A DNA stretch of 64,000 bases. Source: Pseudorhodoferax sp. Leaf265. GTDB taxonomy: Bacteria; Pseudomonadota; Gammaproteobacteria; Burkholderiales; Burkholderiaceae_C. Within the stretch, counting starts at the first letter, position 1. Each line of letters begins with the position of its first letter. The notes beneath the pieces are model-generated. The model was not told the DNA's origin. It did not search any database and saw only the letters and a program-made list of their open reading frames with translations. Below are positions 39,575 through 47,517 of this stretch, piece by piece. A program made the translations under genes and the position numbers. Location of the stretch: positions 124,789-188,788 of the forward strand of contig NZ_LMMT01000040.1 of assembly GCF_001422365.1 (NCBI RefSeq). The letters are read 5' to 3'.

Positions 39575-40905
39575 TGACTGCCACTCTGGAACACCCTGTG
39601 ACGACCGCCGCCAACGACGCCGCGCCCACTGCCGCGCTCAAGTTCATCACCTGCGGCTCCGTCGACGACGGCAAAAGCACGCTGATCGGCCGCCTGCTGG
39701 TGGACAGCAAGGCCGTGCTCTCCGACCAGCTGGCCGGCGTGCAACGCCAGGGCCAGGACGGCCGCGAGACCGACCTCGCGCTGCTGACCGACGGTCTGTC
39801 GGCCGAGCGTGAGCAAGGCATCACGATCGACGTGGCCTACCGCTACTTCTCGACCACGCGGCGCAAGTTCATCATCGGCGACACGCCGGGCCATGAGCAG
39901 TACACGCGCAACATGGTCACGGCCGCGTCGAGCGCCGACACGGCCGTGCTGCTGGTCGACGCGACCAAGCTGGCCTGGCAGGACGAGAGCTTCCCGCTGC
40001 TGGCGCAGACGCGCCGCCATGCCCTCTTGGTGCAGCTGCTGCGCGTGCCGGCCATCGTGTTCGCCGTGAACAAGCTCGACGCCGTGGCCGATCCCAAGCT
40101 GGCCTACACCCGCATCGAGGCCGCGCTGCGCGGCTTCGCGCAGGAAGCTGGCATTGCGGTGGAGGCCATCGTGCCCGTCTCTGCGCTCAAGGGCTGGAAC
40201 GTGGTCGATGCCGCGCCGGATGCCAACTGGTGCGGTTACCACGGCCCGAGCCTGCTGCGCATCCTCGAAGGCCTGTCGAACACGCCACCGGAGACCGGCC
40301 TGCCGCTGGCCTTCCCGGTGCAATGGGTCGAGAAGTTCTCGTCCTCGTCCGACACGACCCAGGGCCGCCGCGTGTTCTGGGGCCGTGTCGCCACCGGCGA
40401 AGCCACCGTCGGCCAGCGCGTGCGCGTGCTGCCCAGCGGCCAGAGCGCCGTGGTGGCGCGCGTGCTGAGCCACGTGCGTGAAGAGCAGGACGTGGCCGCA
40501 GGCCACAGCGCCGGCATCGTGCTGGACCGCGAGGTCGATGTCTCGCGTGGCGACTGGCTGCTGGCCGAGGCCGAGGACGGCACGGCCCTGCAGGGCGCGC
40601 GCGAGATCTCCGCCACCGTCGCCTGGATGGACGACGAGCCGCTGGTGCCCGGCCGCGCCTACTGGGCGCTGCACGGCCACCGCTGGGTCAAGGCCAAGGT
40701 GCGCCGCATCGTGCACAAGCTCGACATCCACACGCTGGCCGAGCAGGACGCTGCGCAACTGGAGGCCAACGCCATCGGCGAGGTCGAGCTGGTGCTGCAG
40801 GACAGCATCGCCACGCGGCCCTACGCCGCCTCGCGCACGCTGGGTGCGCTGGTGCTGGTCGACCAGGCCTCGCACAAGACCGCCGCCGCCGTGCTGGTGC
40901 GCTGA
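39574..40905 (+). CDS. cysN: Sulfate adenylyltransferase subunit 1 (GTPase)
   Basis: A 443-residue GTPase that drives APS formation by CysD. The G motifs are [28 protein letters not shown] and NKLDAV; EF-Tu-like barrels follow. It ends without the C-terminal APS kinase (CysC) domain found in some relatives. The ATG at 39574 is used; the longer upstream frame is a shadow of cysD. Confidence 0.96.
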   Translation: MTATLEHPVTTAANDAAPTAALKFITCGSVDDGKSTLIGRLLVDSKAVLSDQLAGVQRQGQDGRETDLALLTDGLSAEREQGITIDVAYRYFSTTRRKFIIGDTPGHEQYTRNMVTAASSADTAVLLVDATKLAWQDESFPLLAQTRRHALLVQLLRVPAIVFAVNKLDAVADPKLAYTRIEAALRGFAQEAGIAVEAIVPVSALKGWNVVDAAPDANWCGYHGPSLLRILEGLSNTPPETGLPLAFPVQWVEKFSSSSDTTQGRRVFWGRVATGEATVGQRVRVLPSGQSAVVARVLSHVREEQDVAAGHSAGIVLDREVDVSRGDWLLAEAEDGTALQGAREISATVAWMDDEPLVPGRAYWALHGHRWVKAKVRRIVHKLDIHTLAEQDAAQLEANAIGEVELVLQDSIATRPYAASRTLGALVLVDQASHKTAAAVLVR

Positions 40906-41029
40906 ACGCGCACCGCTTGTGCCCACCTCACCCATGCCAGCCACAGGGCTGCGCACAGGGTGTGGTGCAAATGTCCCTAAAATCCCGGGTTTTCCCCAGC
41001 GGCCCTGCCCGCCCGCACCCACCAACACC

Positions 41030-41359
41030 ATGACCCACGTCGTCTCCGAAAACTGTATCCGCTGCAAATACACCGACTGCGTCGATGTGTGTCCCGTGGA
41101 CTGCTTCCGCGAAGGCCCGAACATGCTGGTGATCGACCCGGACGAGTGCATCGACTGCGCGGTCTGCATCCCCGAGTGCCCGGCCAATGCCATCTTCGCC
41201 GAGGAAGACCTGCCCGCGGACCAACTGGCTTTCATCAAACTCAATGCCGAGCTGGCGCTGGCCGATGGCTGGAAGAGCATCACCAAGCGCAAGGCGCCGC
41301 TGGCCGATGCCGACGAGTGGAAAGACAAGCCGAACAAGATCGCCGAACTGGTGAAGTGA
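41030..41359 (+). CDS. fdxA: 7Fe ferredoxin FdxA
   Basis: A 109-residue ferredoxin starting [21 protein letters not shown]. The N-terminal set CIRCKYTDC...CPVDC and the second set CIDCAVC...CP hold one 3Fe-4S and one 4Fe-4S cluster; a C-terminal extension of about 45 residues is typical of Azotobacter-type FdxA. TAAAAT at 40978-40983 could be its -10 box. It lies between the sulfite reductase operon and a ferredoxin-NADP reductase-like gene. Confidence 0.94.
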   Translation: MTHVVSENCIRCKYTDCVDVCPVDCFREGPNMLVIDPDECIDCAVCIPECPANAIFAEEDLPADQLAFIKLNAELALADGWKSITKRKAPLADADEWKDKPNKIAELVK

Positions 41360-41372
41360 CGGCCCGGCGCGC

Positions 41373-42383
41373 GTGATCGACACCGACGCGCTCATCCTCG
41401 GCGCCGGCCCCGCCGGCCTGTTCCAGGCCTTCCAGCTGGGCCTGCAGGAGATCCGGGCCCACATCGTCGACGTGCTGCCCTACGTGGGCGGCCAGTGCGC
41501 CGCGCTGTACGCCGACAAGCCCATCTACGACATTCCGGGTGTGCCGGTGTGCAAGGGGCGCGAGCTCGTCGCCTCGCTGCAGCAGCAGGTCGCGCCGTTC
41601 GCGCCGCAGCTGCATCTGGGGCAGGAAGTCACGGCGTTCAGCACCCTGCCCGATGGCCGGCTGCAGCTGCGTACCAGTGCCGGCACGCAGTTCACAGCGC
41701 GTGCGCTGTTCATCGCGGCAGGCATCGGCGCCTTCCAGCCGCGGCGCCTGCGCATCGAGGGCATCGAAGCCTTCGAGGGTGGTGCGCTGCACTACCACGC
41801 ACCCGACGCAGCGGCCGTGGCCGGCCGCCACCTCGTGGTCGCGGGCGGTGGCGAGGAAGCTGTGGCGAGCGCCCTGGCCTTCGCGCAGGCCGCCCCTGCC
41901 TCGCTGACCCTGCTGCACCGGCGCGACGTCTTCGAGGCCGAGCCGGCCCAACTGGCCGAGCTACAGCGGCTGCGCGCGTCCGGCCGCATCCAGGTCGTGA
42001 CGGGCCAGCCGACGGCTTTCACGGCTGGCCTCGCAGCGCTGGTGCTGAGCCATGCCGAGGGTGCAGACACGCATCTGCCGCTGGAGCTGCTGCTGGTCCA
42101 GCAAGGCCTGTCGCCACGACTCGGCGCTATCGCCGACTGGGGCCTGGCCATGGAGCGCAAGCAGCTGGCGGTCGACCCTGCCAGCTGCGCGACCAGCCTG
42201 CCGGGCGTCTATGCCGTGGGCGACATCAACCACTACCCGGGCAAGAAGAAGCTGATCCTGTGCGGCTTCCACGAGGCCACACTGGCGGCTTACCACGCGG
42301 CGGAGCGATTGGTCAGCGGGCGCAAGGTGGTCGTGGAGTACACGACCACCTCGACGCGGCTGCACGGCCTGCTGGGCACTTGA
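41373..42383 (+). CDS. Ferredoxin-NADP+ reductase-like flavoprotein (thioredoxin-reductase fold)
   Basis: A 336-residue FAD protein with DALILGAGPAGLFQAFQLG, a second dinucleotide site (VVAGGGEEAVASALA) and GVYAVGDINHYPGKKKLILCGFHEA near the end. The CxxC redox pair of thioredoxin reductase is missing, as in the thioredoxin-reductase-like ferredoxin-NADP reductases. It starts with GTG, 13 bases after fdxA, so the natural partner is FdxA. Confidence 0.87.
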   Translation: MIDTDALILGAGPAGLFQAFQLGLQEIRAHIVDVLPYVGGQCAALYADKPIYDIPGVPVCKGRELVASLQQQVAPFAPQLHLGQEVTAFSTLPDGRLQLRTSAGTQFTARALFIAAGIGAFQPRRLRIEGIEAFEGGALHYHAPDAAAVAGRHLVVAGGGEEAVASALAFAQAAPASLTLLHRRDVFEAEPAQLAELQRLRASGRIQVVTGQPTAFTAGLAALVLSHAEGADTHLPLELLLVQQGLSPRLGAIADWGLAMERKQLAVDPASCATSLPGVYAVGDINHYPGKKKLILCGFHEATLAAYHAAERLVSGRKVVVEYTTTSTRLHGLLGT

Positions 42384-42394
42384 ATCCACCCGTG

Positions 42395-42420
42395 TGATCC
42401 GCCGGCCGTCCTGCTGCGTA
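42395..42420 (+). promoter_or_regulatory. RpoE/ChrR-type promoter TGATCC-N16-CGTA before the methyltransferase operon
   Basis: TGATCC (42395-42400) and CGTA (42417-42420) are separated by exactly 16 bases, as in the promoter of rpoE in this window. The -10 lies only about six to nine bases before the ATG at 42429, so the mRNA may be leaderless. Confidence 0.8.
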
Positions 42421-42428
42421 CCAGCGAC

Positions 42429-43490
42429 ATGACGCGCAACCCCGACGTTTCCTCCGCCATCGCCCTGCGCTGGGCCGAGCAGGGCCGGCTGCCCGACCGC
42501 GTGGTGCGCAGCGGCATCCGGCATCTGCTGCGCCAGCGCCTCGCGGAACTGCACAGCGGCGATGCCGAGGCCGGCGCCCGGATCACGCAGGAGTTCTTCG
42601 CGCAGATGCGCGCCGCCGAACTGGCGCCGCTGTCCGAGAAGGCCAACGAACAGCACTACGAGGTGCCGGCCGCCTTCTTCGCCCAGGTGCTGGGCCCGCA
42701 CCGCAAGTACAGCAGCTGCCATTGGCCACCCGGCGTGGACACGCTCGCCGAAGCCGAGGCCGCCGCCCTCGCCAGCACCTGCGACCGCGCCGGGCTGCAG
42801 GACGGCCAGCGCGTGCTGGAGCTGGGCTGTGGCTGGGGCTCGCTCTCGCTCTGGATGGCCGAGCGCTACCCGAACAGCTGGATCACCGCGCTGTCGAATT
42901 CACAGTCGCAGCGCGCGTACATCGAGGCCCAGGCCCTGGCGCGCGGCCTGTGCAACCTGCGCGTGCTGACCCGCGACATCAACCGCTTCGACACCGACGA
43001 GCGCTTCGACCGCGTGGTCTCGGTCGAGATGTTCGAGCACCTGCGCAACTGGCCGCGCGCGTTCGCCCAGGTGGCGCGCTGGCTCCAGCCCGGCGGCCGG
43101 TTCTTCATGCACGTGTTCGCCCACCGCGAGGCACCTTACGCCTTCGAGGTGCGTGACGAGAGCGACTGGATGGGCCGCCATTTCTTTTCCGGCGGCATGA
43201 TGCCCAGCGACGACCTGGCCCTGCAGTGCCAGGACGATCTGCGGCTGCTGCAGCGCTGGCGGTGGGACGGCCGCCACTACCAGCGCACGGCTGCCGCCTG
43301 GCTGGCCAACATGGACGCCGGCCAGGCCACGCTGATGCCGCTGCTGGCCGCCACCTATGGCGCGGACCAGGCCGGCATCTGGTGGCAGCGCTGGCGCCTG
43401 TTCTTCATGGCCGTGGAAGAACTGTTCGGCCATGCCGACGGGCAGCAGTGGTGGGTCAGCCACTACCTGTTCGAGCGCCGCCCGGGCTGA
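42429..43490 (+). CDS. Cyclopropane-fatty-acid-synthase-like SAM methyltransferase
   Basis: A 353-residue class I methyltransferase with the SAM motif RVLELGCGWGSLSLWMAERYP and CFA-type HYEVPAAFFAQVLGPHRKYSSCHW. It is shorter than true CFA synthases and diverged, so it may add a methyl group to an unsaturated or modified acyl chain rather than make a cyclopropane. It is first in an operon with DUF2878, DUF1295 and DUF6134-like genes behind an RpoE-type promoter. Relatives stand in singlet-oxygen regulons; UfaM of Rhodobacter furan fatty acid synthesis is a possible functional parallel. Confidence 0.85.
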   Translation: MTRNPDVSSAIALRWAEQGRLPDRVVRSGIRHLLRQRLAELHSGDAEAGARITQEFFAQMRAAELAPLSEKANEQHYEVPAAFFAQVLGPHRKYSSCHWPPGVDTLAEAEAAALASTCDRAGLQDGQRVLELGCGWGSLSLWMAERYPNSWITALSNSQSQRAYIEAQALARGLCNLRVLTRDINRFDTDERFDRVVSVEMFEHLRNWPRAFAQVARWLQPGGRFFMHVFAHREAPYAFEVRDESDWMGRHFFSGGMMPSDDLALQCQDDLRLLQRWRWDGRHYQRTAAAWLANMDAGQATLMPLLAATYGADQAGIWWQRWRLFFMAVEELFGHADGQQWWVSHYLFERRPG

Positions 43491-43566
43491 CTGGTTCCTG
43501 ATGGCAAGCTGCTGGCCACAACCCATGTCCGCGGCCTTGCCCGCTGGCGCCAGGCCCACGCGTGCG

Positions 43567-44097
43567 ATGCAGCTGGCGAACTTCACCGTGTCCCAGGCGG
43601 CCTGGTTCGCCGCCGTGCTGGGAGCCGCCCACCACCAGCCTCTGCCTGGCACGCTGTGCGTTCTGGCGGCCATCGGCTGGCACGTGGCGGTGTCGGCGCG
43701 CCCAGCCCGCGAAGCTGGCTTGGTGCTCTGGGCCTGCCTGGTGGGCGCGGTGGCCGAGACAGGGATCGTGCTGCAAGGCCACGTGGTCTACCCCTCGGGC
43801 CAGCCGTTCGCGCAACTGCCGCCCTACTGGATGGTGGCCCTGTGGGGCCTGCTGGCCATCGCGCTGAACGTCACGATGCGCTGGCTGCGCGGGCGCCTGT
43901 GGCTCGCGGCCGGGTTGGGGGCCGTGGTCGGGCCCATGGCGTTCTCCGCCGGCGTGCGCCTGGGCGGTGCGCAGTTCCTGCAGCCCGGTGCCGCACTGGC
44001 CACGCTGGCGCTGGTGTGGGCGGCGGCGCTGCCACTGCTGGTGTGGCTGTCGGTGCGCCTCGATGGCGTGGCCGAACCAGAGCCGTCGCATGCATGA
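43567..44097 (+). CDS. DUF2878 family membrane protein
   Basis: A 176-residue protein with about five hydrophobic helices, beginning MQLANFTVSQAAWFAAVLGA as is usual for DUF2878. Its function is unknown. An ATG at 43501 would add 22 residues and start 11 bases after the methyltransferase stop, but the extra part lacks family character. The last eight bases overlap the next gene. It is part of the RpoE-type operon. Confidence 0.8.
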   Translation: MQLANFTVSQAAWFAAVLGAAHHQPLPGTLCVLAAIGWHVAVSARPAREAGLVLWACLVGAVAETGIVLQGHVVYPSGQPFAQLPPYWMVALWGLLAIALNVTMRWLRGRLWLAAGLGAVVGPMAFSAGVRLGGAQFLQPGAALATLALVWAAALPLLVWLSVRLDGVAEPEPSHA

Positions 44098-44890
44098 GGC
44101 CACGCCGCTATGGGCCACGGCGCTCGCCGGCCTCGCCTTCACGCTGGCGGGCGCCGTGCTGGCCTGGCTGGCCAGCGTGGTGCGCCGCGATGTGAGCCTG
44201 GTCGACCGCTTCTGGGCACCGCTGATCGTGGGCGCGGGTTGGGTCTACTGGGCACTGCTGCCGGCGCCATCCGAGCGCGGACTGGCCATGCTGCTGCTGG
44301 CCAGCTTATGGGCGCTGCGGCTGGCGGCGTTCATCACCTGGCGCAACTGGGGCCATGGCGAAGACCGGCGCTACCAGGCCATCCGTGCGCGCAACCAGCC
44401 GGGCTTCGCGTTCAAGAGCCTGTACCTGGTGTTCGCGCTGCAGGCCGTGCTGGCCTGGTGGGTGTCGGCGCCGTTGCTGGCCGGGATGGTGGCTGGCAAA
44501 CCGCTGCATGGGCTCGACGCGCCGGGCCTGCTGCTGGCCGCGTTCGGACTCGTCTTCGAGGCTGTGGCCGACCTGCAGCTGGCGCGCTTCAAGGCCACGG
44601 CCACACACCACGGCCGCGTGATGGACCAAGGCCTGTGGCGCTATTCGCGCCACCCGAACTACTTCGGCGAGTTCTGTGTGTGGTGGGGCCTGTGGCTCAC
44701 GGCGCTGGCCGGTGGTGGGGCCGCGGCCTGGAGCATCGTGGCGCCGCTGCTGATGACGGTGTTGCTGCTGAGGGTGTCCGGCGTGCGCCTGCTGGAGCAG
44801 GACATCGCCGCGCGCCGACCGGCGTACCGCGACTACGTCGCACGCACCAACGCGTTCTTTCCCGGGCCGGTGCGCTCCCATGCGGACTGA
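44090..44890 (+). CDS. DUF1295 family membrane protein (isoprenylcysteine methyltransferase/steroid reductase-like)
   Basis: A 266-residue protein with about six TMs and the C-terminal motif GLWRYSRHPNYFGEFCVWWG. RHPNYFGE is the cofactor-binding signature of the ICMT/steroid 5-alpha-reductase superfamily, enzymes that methylate or reduce lipid substrates in the membrane. The ATG at 44090 lies inside the end of the DUF2878 gene. In this operon it could reduce or methylate an acyl intermediate. Confidence 0.87.
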   Translation: MHEATPLWATALAGLAFTLAGAVLAWLASVVRRDVSLVDRFWAPLIVGAGWVYWALLPAPSERGLAMLLLASLWALRLAAFITWRNWGHGEDRRYQAIRARNQPGFAFKSLYLVFALQAVLAWWVSAPLLAGMVAGKPLHGLDAPGLLLAAFGLVFEAVADLQLARFKATATHHGRVMDQGLWRYSRHPNYFGEFCVWWGLWLTALAGGGAAAWSIVAPLLMTVLLLRVSGVRLLEQDIAARRPAYRDYVARTNAFFPGPVRSHAD

Positions 44891-45512
44891 CCGCAAGCGC
44901 CTGGCCTGCCTGGCCGCCCTGTCGCTGGCCGCCGTGCCGGGCCTGAGCCGGACGCTGGAATTCGAGGTCACGCTGGACGACAAGCCCATCGGCGCGCACC
45001 GCTTCACGCTCGGCGGCACAGCGCAGGCGCGCACCGTGCGCAGCGAGGCCGCCTTCGCCGTCAAGCTGCTCGGGCTGACGGTTTACCGCTACCGCCACGA
45101 GGCCAGCGAGCAATGGCGCGGCGACTGCCTGGCAGGCCTGCAGGCCGAGACCGACGACGACGGCAAGACCGGCAAGGTGGTGGCCCAGTCTGCCGGCGCA
45201 GCGCTGGAGGTCGCCGGCCCCGCCGGCGTGCTGCAGTTGCCGGCATGCGTGATGAGCTTTGCCTACTGGCACCCGACCATGCGCACGCAGACGCAACTGC
45301 TCAACGCCCAAACCGGCCGCTACGAGGCCGTTCGCGTGCAGCGCATCGGCGGCGGCACGGTCGCGGTGCGCGGCCAGCCGCAGGCGGCCGAGCGCTGGCG
45401 CATCGAAGGACCGGAGCATCCTCTCGATGTCTGGTACACGCCCGCCGGCGACTGGGTCGGGCTGGACTCCACCGTGGCCGGTGGCCGCCAGCTGCGTTAC
45501 CGGCTGCGCTGA
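44880..45512 (+). CDS. DUF6134-like secreted protein
   Basis: A 210-residue protein with an N-terminal signal-like segment (LACLAALSLAAVPGLS) and a beta-rich body (LEFEVTLDDKPIGAHRFTLG). Similar proteins lie with the same lipid genes in other proteobacteria and are listed as DUF6134, from memory. Its role is unknown; a periplasmic lipid-handling protein is a guess. It overlaps the end of the DUF1295 gene by 11 bases and is the last gene of the RpoE-type operon. Confidence 0.72.
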   Translation: MRTDRKRLACLAALSLAAVPGLSRTLEFEVTLDDKPIGAHRFTLGGTAQARTVRSEAAFAVKLLGLTVYRYRHEASEQWRGDCLAGLQAETDDDGKTGKVVAQSAGAALEVAGPAGVLQLPACVMSFAYWHPTMRTQTQLLNAQTGRYEAVRVQRIGGGTVAVRGQPQAAERWRIEGPEHPLDVWYTPAGDWVGLDSTVAGGRQLRYRLR

Positions 45513-45601
45513 AGGCCTGTCGCCCCACGCTTCCCGATGTGCGTGGCCCGCTTTCGCCCGAGGAGCGAGCGAGCCTGCCTGGGGCGGCCCGGCGCTGACG
45601 C

Positions 45602-46525
45602 TCAGATGTCCTCCACCAGCCGCTCGAAGCCGCGCGCGCGGAACTGCTCCAGCACGAAATCCACGAACACCCGCGTGCGCGCCGGCAGCAGCTTCTTGGC
45701 GGGGTAGTACAGCGAGATCGGCCCGGCCTCGGCCGACCAGCCCGGCAGCAGGCGCACCAGCGCCCCACTGTGCAGCCAGGGCGCGGCGAACGGCATGGGC
45801 AGCAGGGCCACGCCCAGGCCCAGCATGGCCGCCTGGCACATGGCTTCGGGGTCGTCGAACACCACGCGTGTGCGCAGCGCGGCCGCCGCCACCTCGCCGT
45901 CGGCACGGCGCAGCGTGTACTGGTAGATGCGGCCGTTCTGGCTGGAGCGGCGCACGATGCCGTCCAGCGCAGCCAGTTCGGACGGGTGGCGCGGCCCCTT
46001 CCGTCCCGACAGGTAGCCCGGTGCCGCCACCGCCACGATGTGGATGCGGCCCAGCGTGCGCGCCACCATGCCCGGCTTGAGCTCCAGCCCGCCGCCGATG
46101 CCGGCGTCGAAGCCCTCGCCGATCAGGTCCACCTGGCGGTTTTCGAAGCGCCAGTCGGGCACCACGGCCGGATAGCGCCGCAGGAACTCGTCGAGCAAGG
46201 GCACCAGGTAGGCGCGGCCGAAGGCCTGGCCCATGCTCACGCGCAGCGTGCCGGCGGGTTGACGGTCCTGCTCGGCGGCATGGCCGACCGCATCGGCCAG
46301 CGCGGCCAGCGGGCCGCCGACCTGGGCCAGCAGGCGCTCGCCGCCCTCGGTCAGGCTCAGCTGGCGCGTGCTGCGCTGGAACAGGCGCACGCCGAGCTCG
46401 GCCTCGAGCCGCGCGATGTTCTTGCTGACCGCGGCCGGCGTGAGTTCCAGCAGCCGCGCAGCGGCCGAGAAGCTGCCGCGCTCGGCGGATTTGACGAAGC
46501 AGTCCAGGTGGCTCAGGGCAGGCAT
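45602..46525 (-). CDS. LysR-family transcriptional regulator
   Basis: A 307-residue LTTR with an N-terminal winged helix (FVKSAERGSFSAAARLLELTPAAVSKNIARLE) and a C-terminal periplasmic-binding-like ligand domain. I use the ATG at 46525 (MPALSHLDCFVKS), which gives the standard length; an upstream ATG at 46585 is unlikely. It is divergent from a short-chain dehydrogenase gene and probably controls it through the palindrome between them. Confidence 0.9.
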   Translation of the reverse strand: MPALSHLDCFVKSAERGSFSAAARLLELTPAAVSKNIARLEAELGVRLFQRSTRQLSLTEGGERLLAQVGGPLAALADAVGHAAEQDRQPAGTLRVSMGQAFGRAYLVPLLDEFLRRYPAVVPDWRFENRQVDLIGEGFDAGIGGGLELKPGMVARTLGRIHIVAVAAPGYLSGRKGPRHPSELAALDGIVRRSSQNGRIYQYTLRRADGEVAAAALRTRVVFDDPEAMCQAAMLGLGVALLPMPFAAPWLHSGALVRLLPGWSAEAGPISLYYPAKKLLPARTRVFVDFVLEQFRARGFERLVEDI

Positions 46526-46533
46526 ACCGCTAT

Positions 46534-46552
46534 TTTCAACCAGCGGTTGAAA
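46534..46552. promoter_or_regulatory. LysR operator candidate TTTCAACC-N3-GGTTGAAA
   Basis: A perfect inverted repeat with 8-base arms in the 107-base divergent region between lysR and the dehydrogenase, starting nine bases from the LysR start codon. Its position fits the autoregulatory site of an LTTR. Confidence 0.6.
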
Positions 46553-46632
46553 TTGATCTATCCCATTCATGGCTACCGCGATCAACCCGTCGTCCCGACA
46601 CTCCCTTCACCAACCACCCACAGGAGTTCTCC

Positions 46633-47397
46633 ATGACCGCATCCACCACTTCCTCTTCCCCGATCCTGGCCGGCAAGGCCGCTTTCGTCACGGGCGGCTC
46701 CCGCGGCATCGGCGCGGCCATCGTGCGCCGCCTGGCGCGCGACGGCGCGGCCGTGGCCTTCAGCTACGCCGGTTCCGAAGCCGCGGCGCGCGCCCTGGCC
46801 GCCGAGATCGAGTCCACCGGCGGCCGCGCGCTGGCGGTGCAGGCCGACAGCGCCGACGCCGACGCGCTGCGCGCCGCCATCGACCGGGCCGCCGCGCACT
46901 TCGGCCGGCTCGACATCCTCGTCAACAACGCCGGCGTGGCCGTGATGGGCGAATTGGACAGCTTCCGCCTGGAAGACCTGGACCGCACGCTCAACGTCAA
47001 CGTGCGCGCCGTCTTCGTCGCCGTGCAGGCGGCCGCACGCCACATGGGCCAGGGCGGGCGCATCGTCAACATCGGCAGCACCAACGCCGAGCGCATGCCC
47101 TGGGCCGGCGGGGCCGTCTACGCCATGAGCAAGGCGGCCATCGTCGGCCTCACGCGCGGCCTGGCCCGCGACCTGGGGCCGCGCGGCATCACCATCAACA
47201 ACGTGCAGCCCGGCCCGGTGAACACCGACATGAACCCGGCCGACGGCCCCATGGCGGCGGGCATGCACGGCCTGATGGCCGTGGACCGCCACGCCCACCC
47301 GGACGAGATCGCCGGCATGGTGGCCTACCTGGTCGGTCCGGAGGCCGGCATGGTCACCGGCGGCAGCCTGCTGATCGACGGCGGATTCGCAGCCTGA
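46633..47397 (+). CDS. Short-chain dehydrogenase/reductase
   Basis: A 254-residue NAD(P)-dependent oxidoreductase with the Rossmann motif VTGGSRGIGAAIVRRLA, NNAG, the catalytic Ser (NIGSTNAE) and YAMSK. The motif FSYAGSEAAA after the second strand suggests NADP preference in a FabG-like enzyme. The substrate is unknown. It is the target expected for the divergent LysR protein. Confidence 0.91.
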   Translation: MTASTTSSSPILAGKAAFVTGGSRGIGAAIVRRLARDGAAVAFSYAGSEAAARALAAEIESTGGRALAVQADSADADALRAAIDRAAAHFGRLDILVNNAGVAVMGELDSFRLEDLDRTLNVNVRAVFVAVQAAARHMGQGGRIVNIGSTNAERMPWAGGAVYAMSKAAIVGLTRGLARDLGPRGITINNVQPGPVNTDMNPADGPMAAGMHGLMAVDRHAHPDEIAGMVAYLVGPEAGMVTGGSLLIDGGFAA

Positions 47398-47517
47398 TTG
47401 CCGATTGACACAATTGCGCAGGCGCTGCGCCCTGCATCCAGGGGTTTACCCGTTCATCCTATGAAGCCAAAGATCGAAAGAATCTGCGCGCTTCAACAAC
47501 GAATCGGGAGACAAGGC

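Noticed and set aside
41373-42383. Thioredoxin reductase
   Set aside because: The fold matches but the CxxC redox-active pair is missing, so ferredoxin-NADP reductase-like is the better call.
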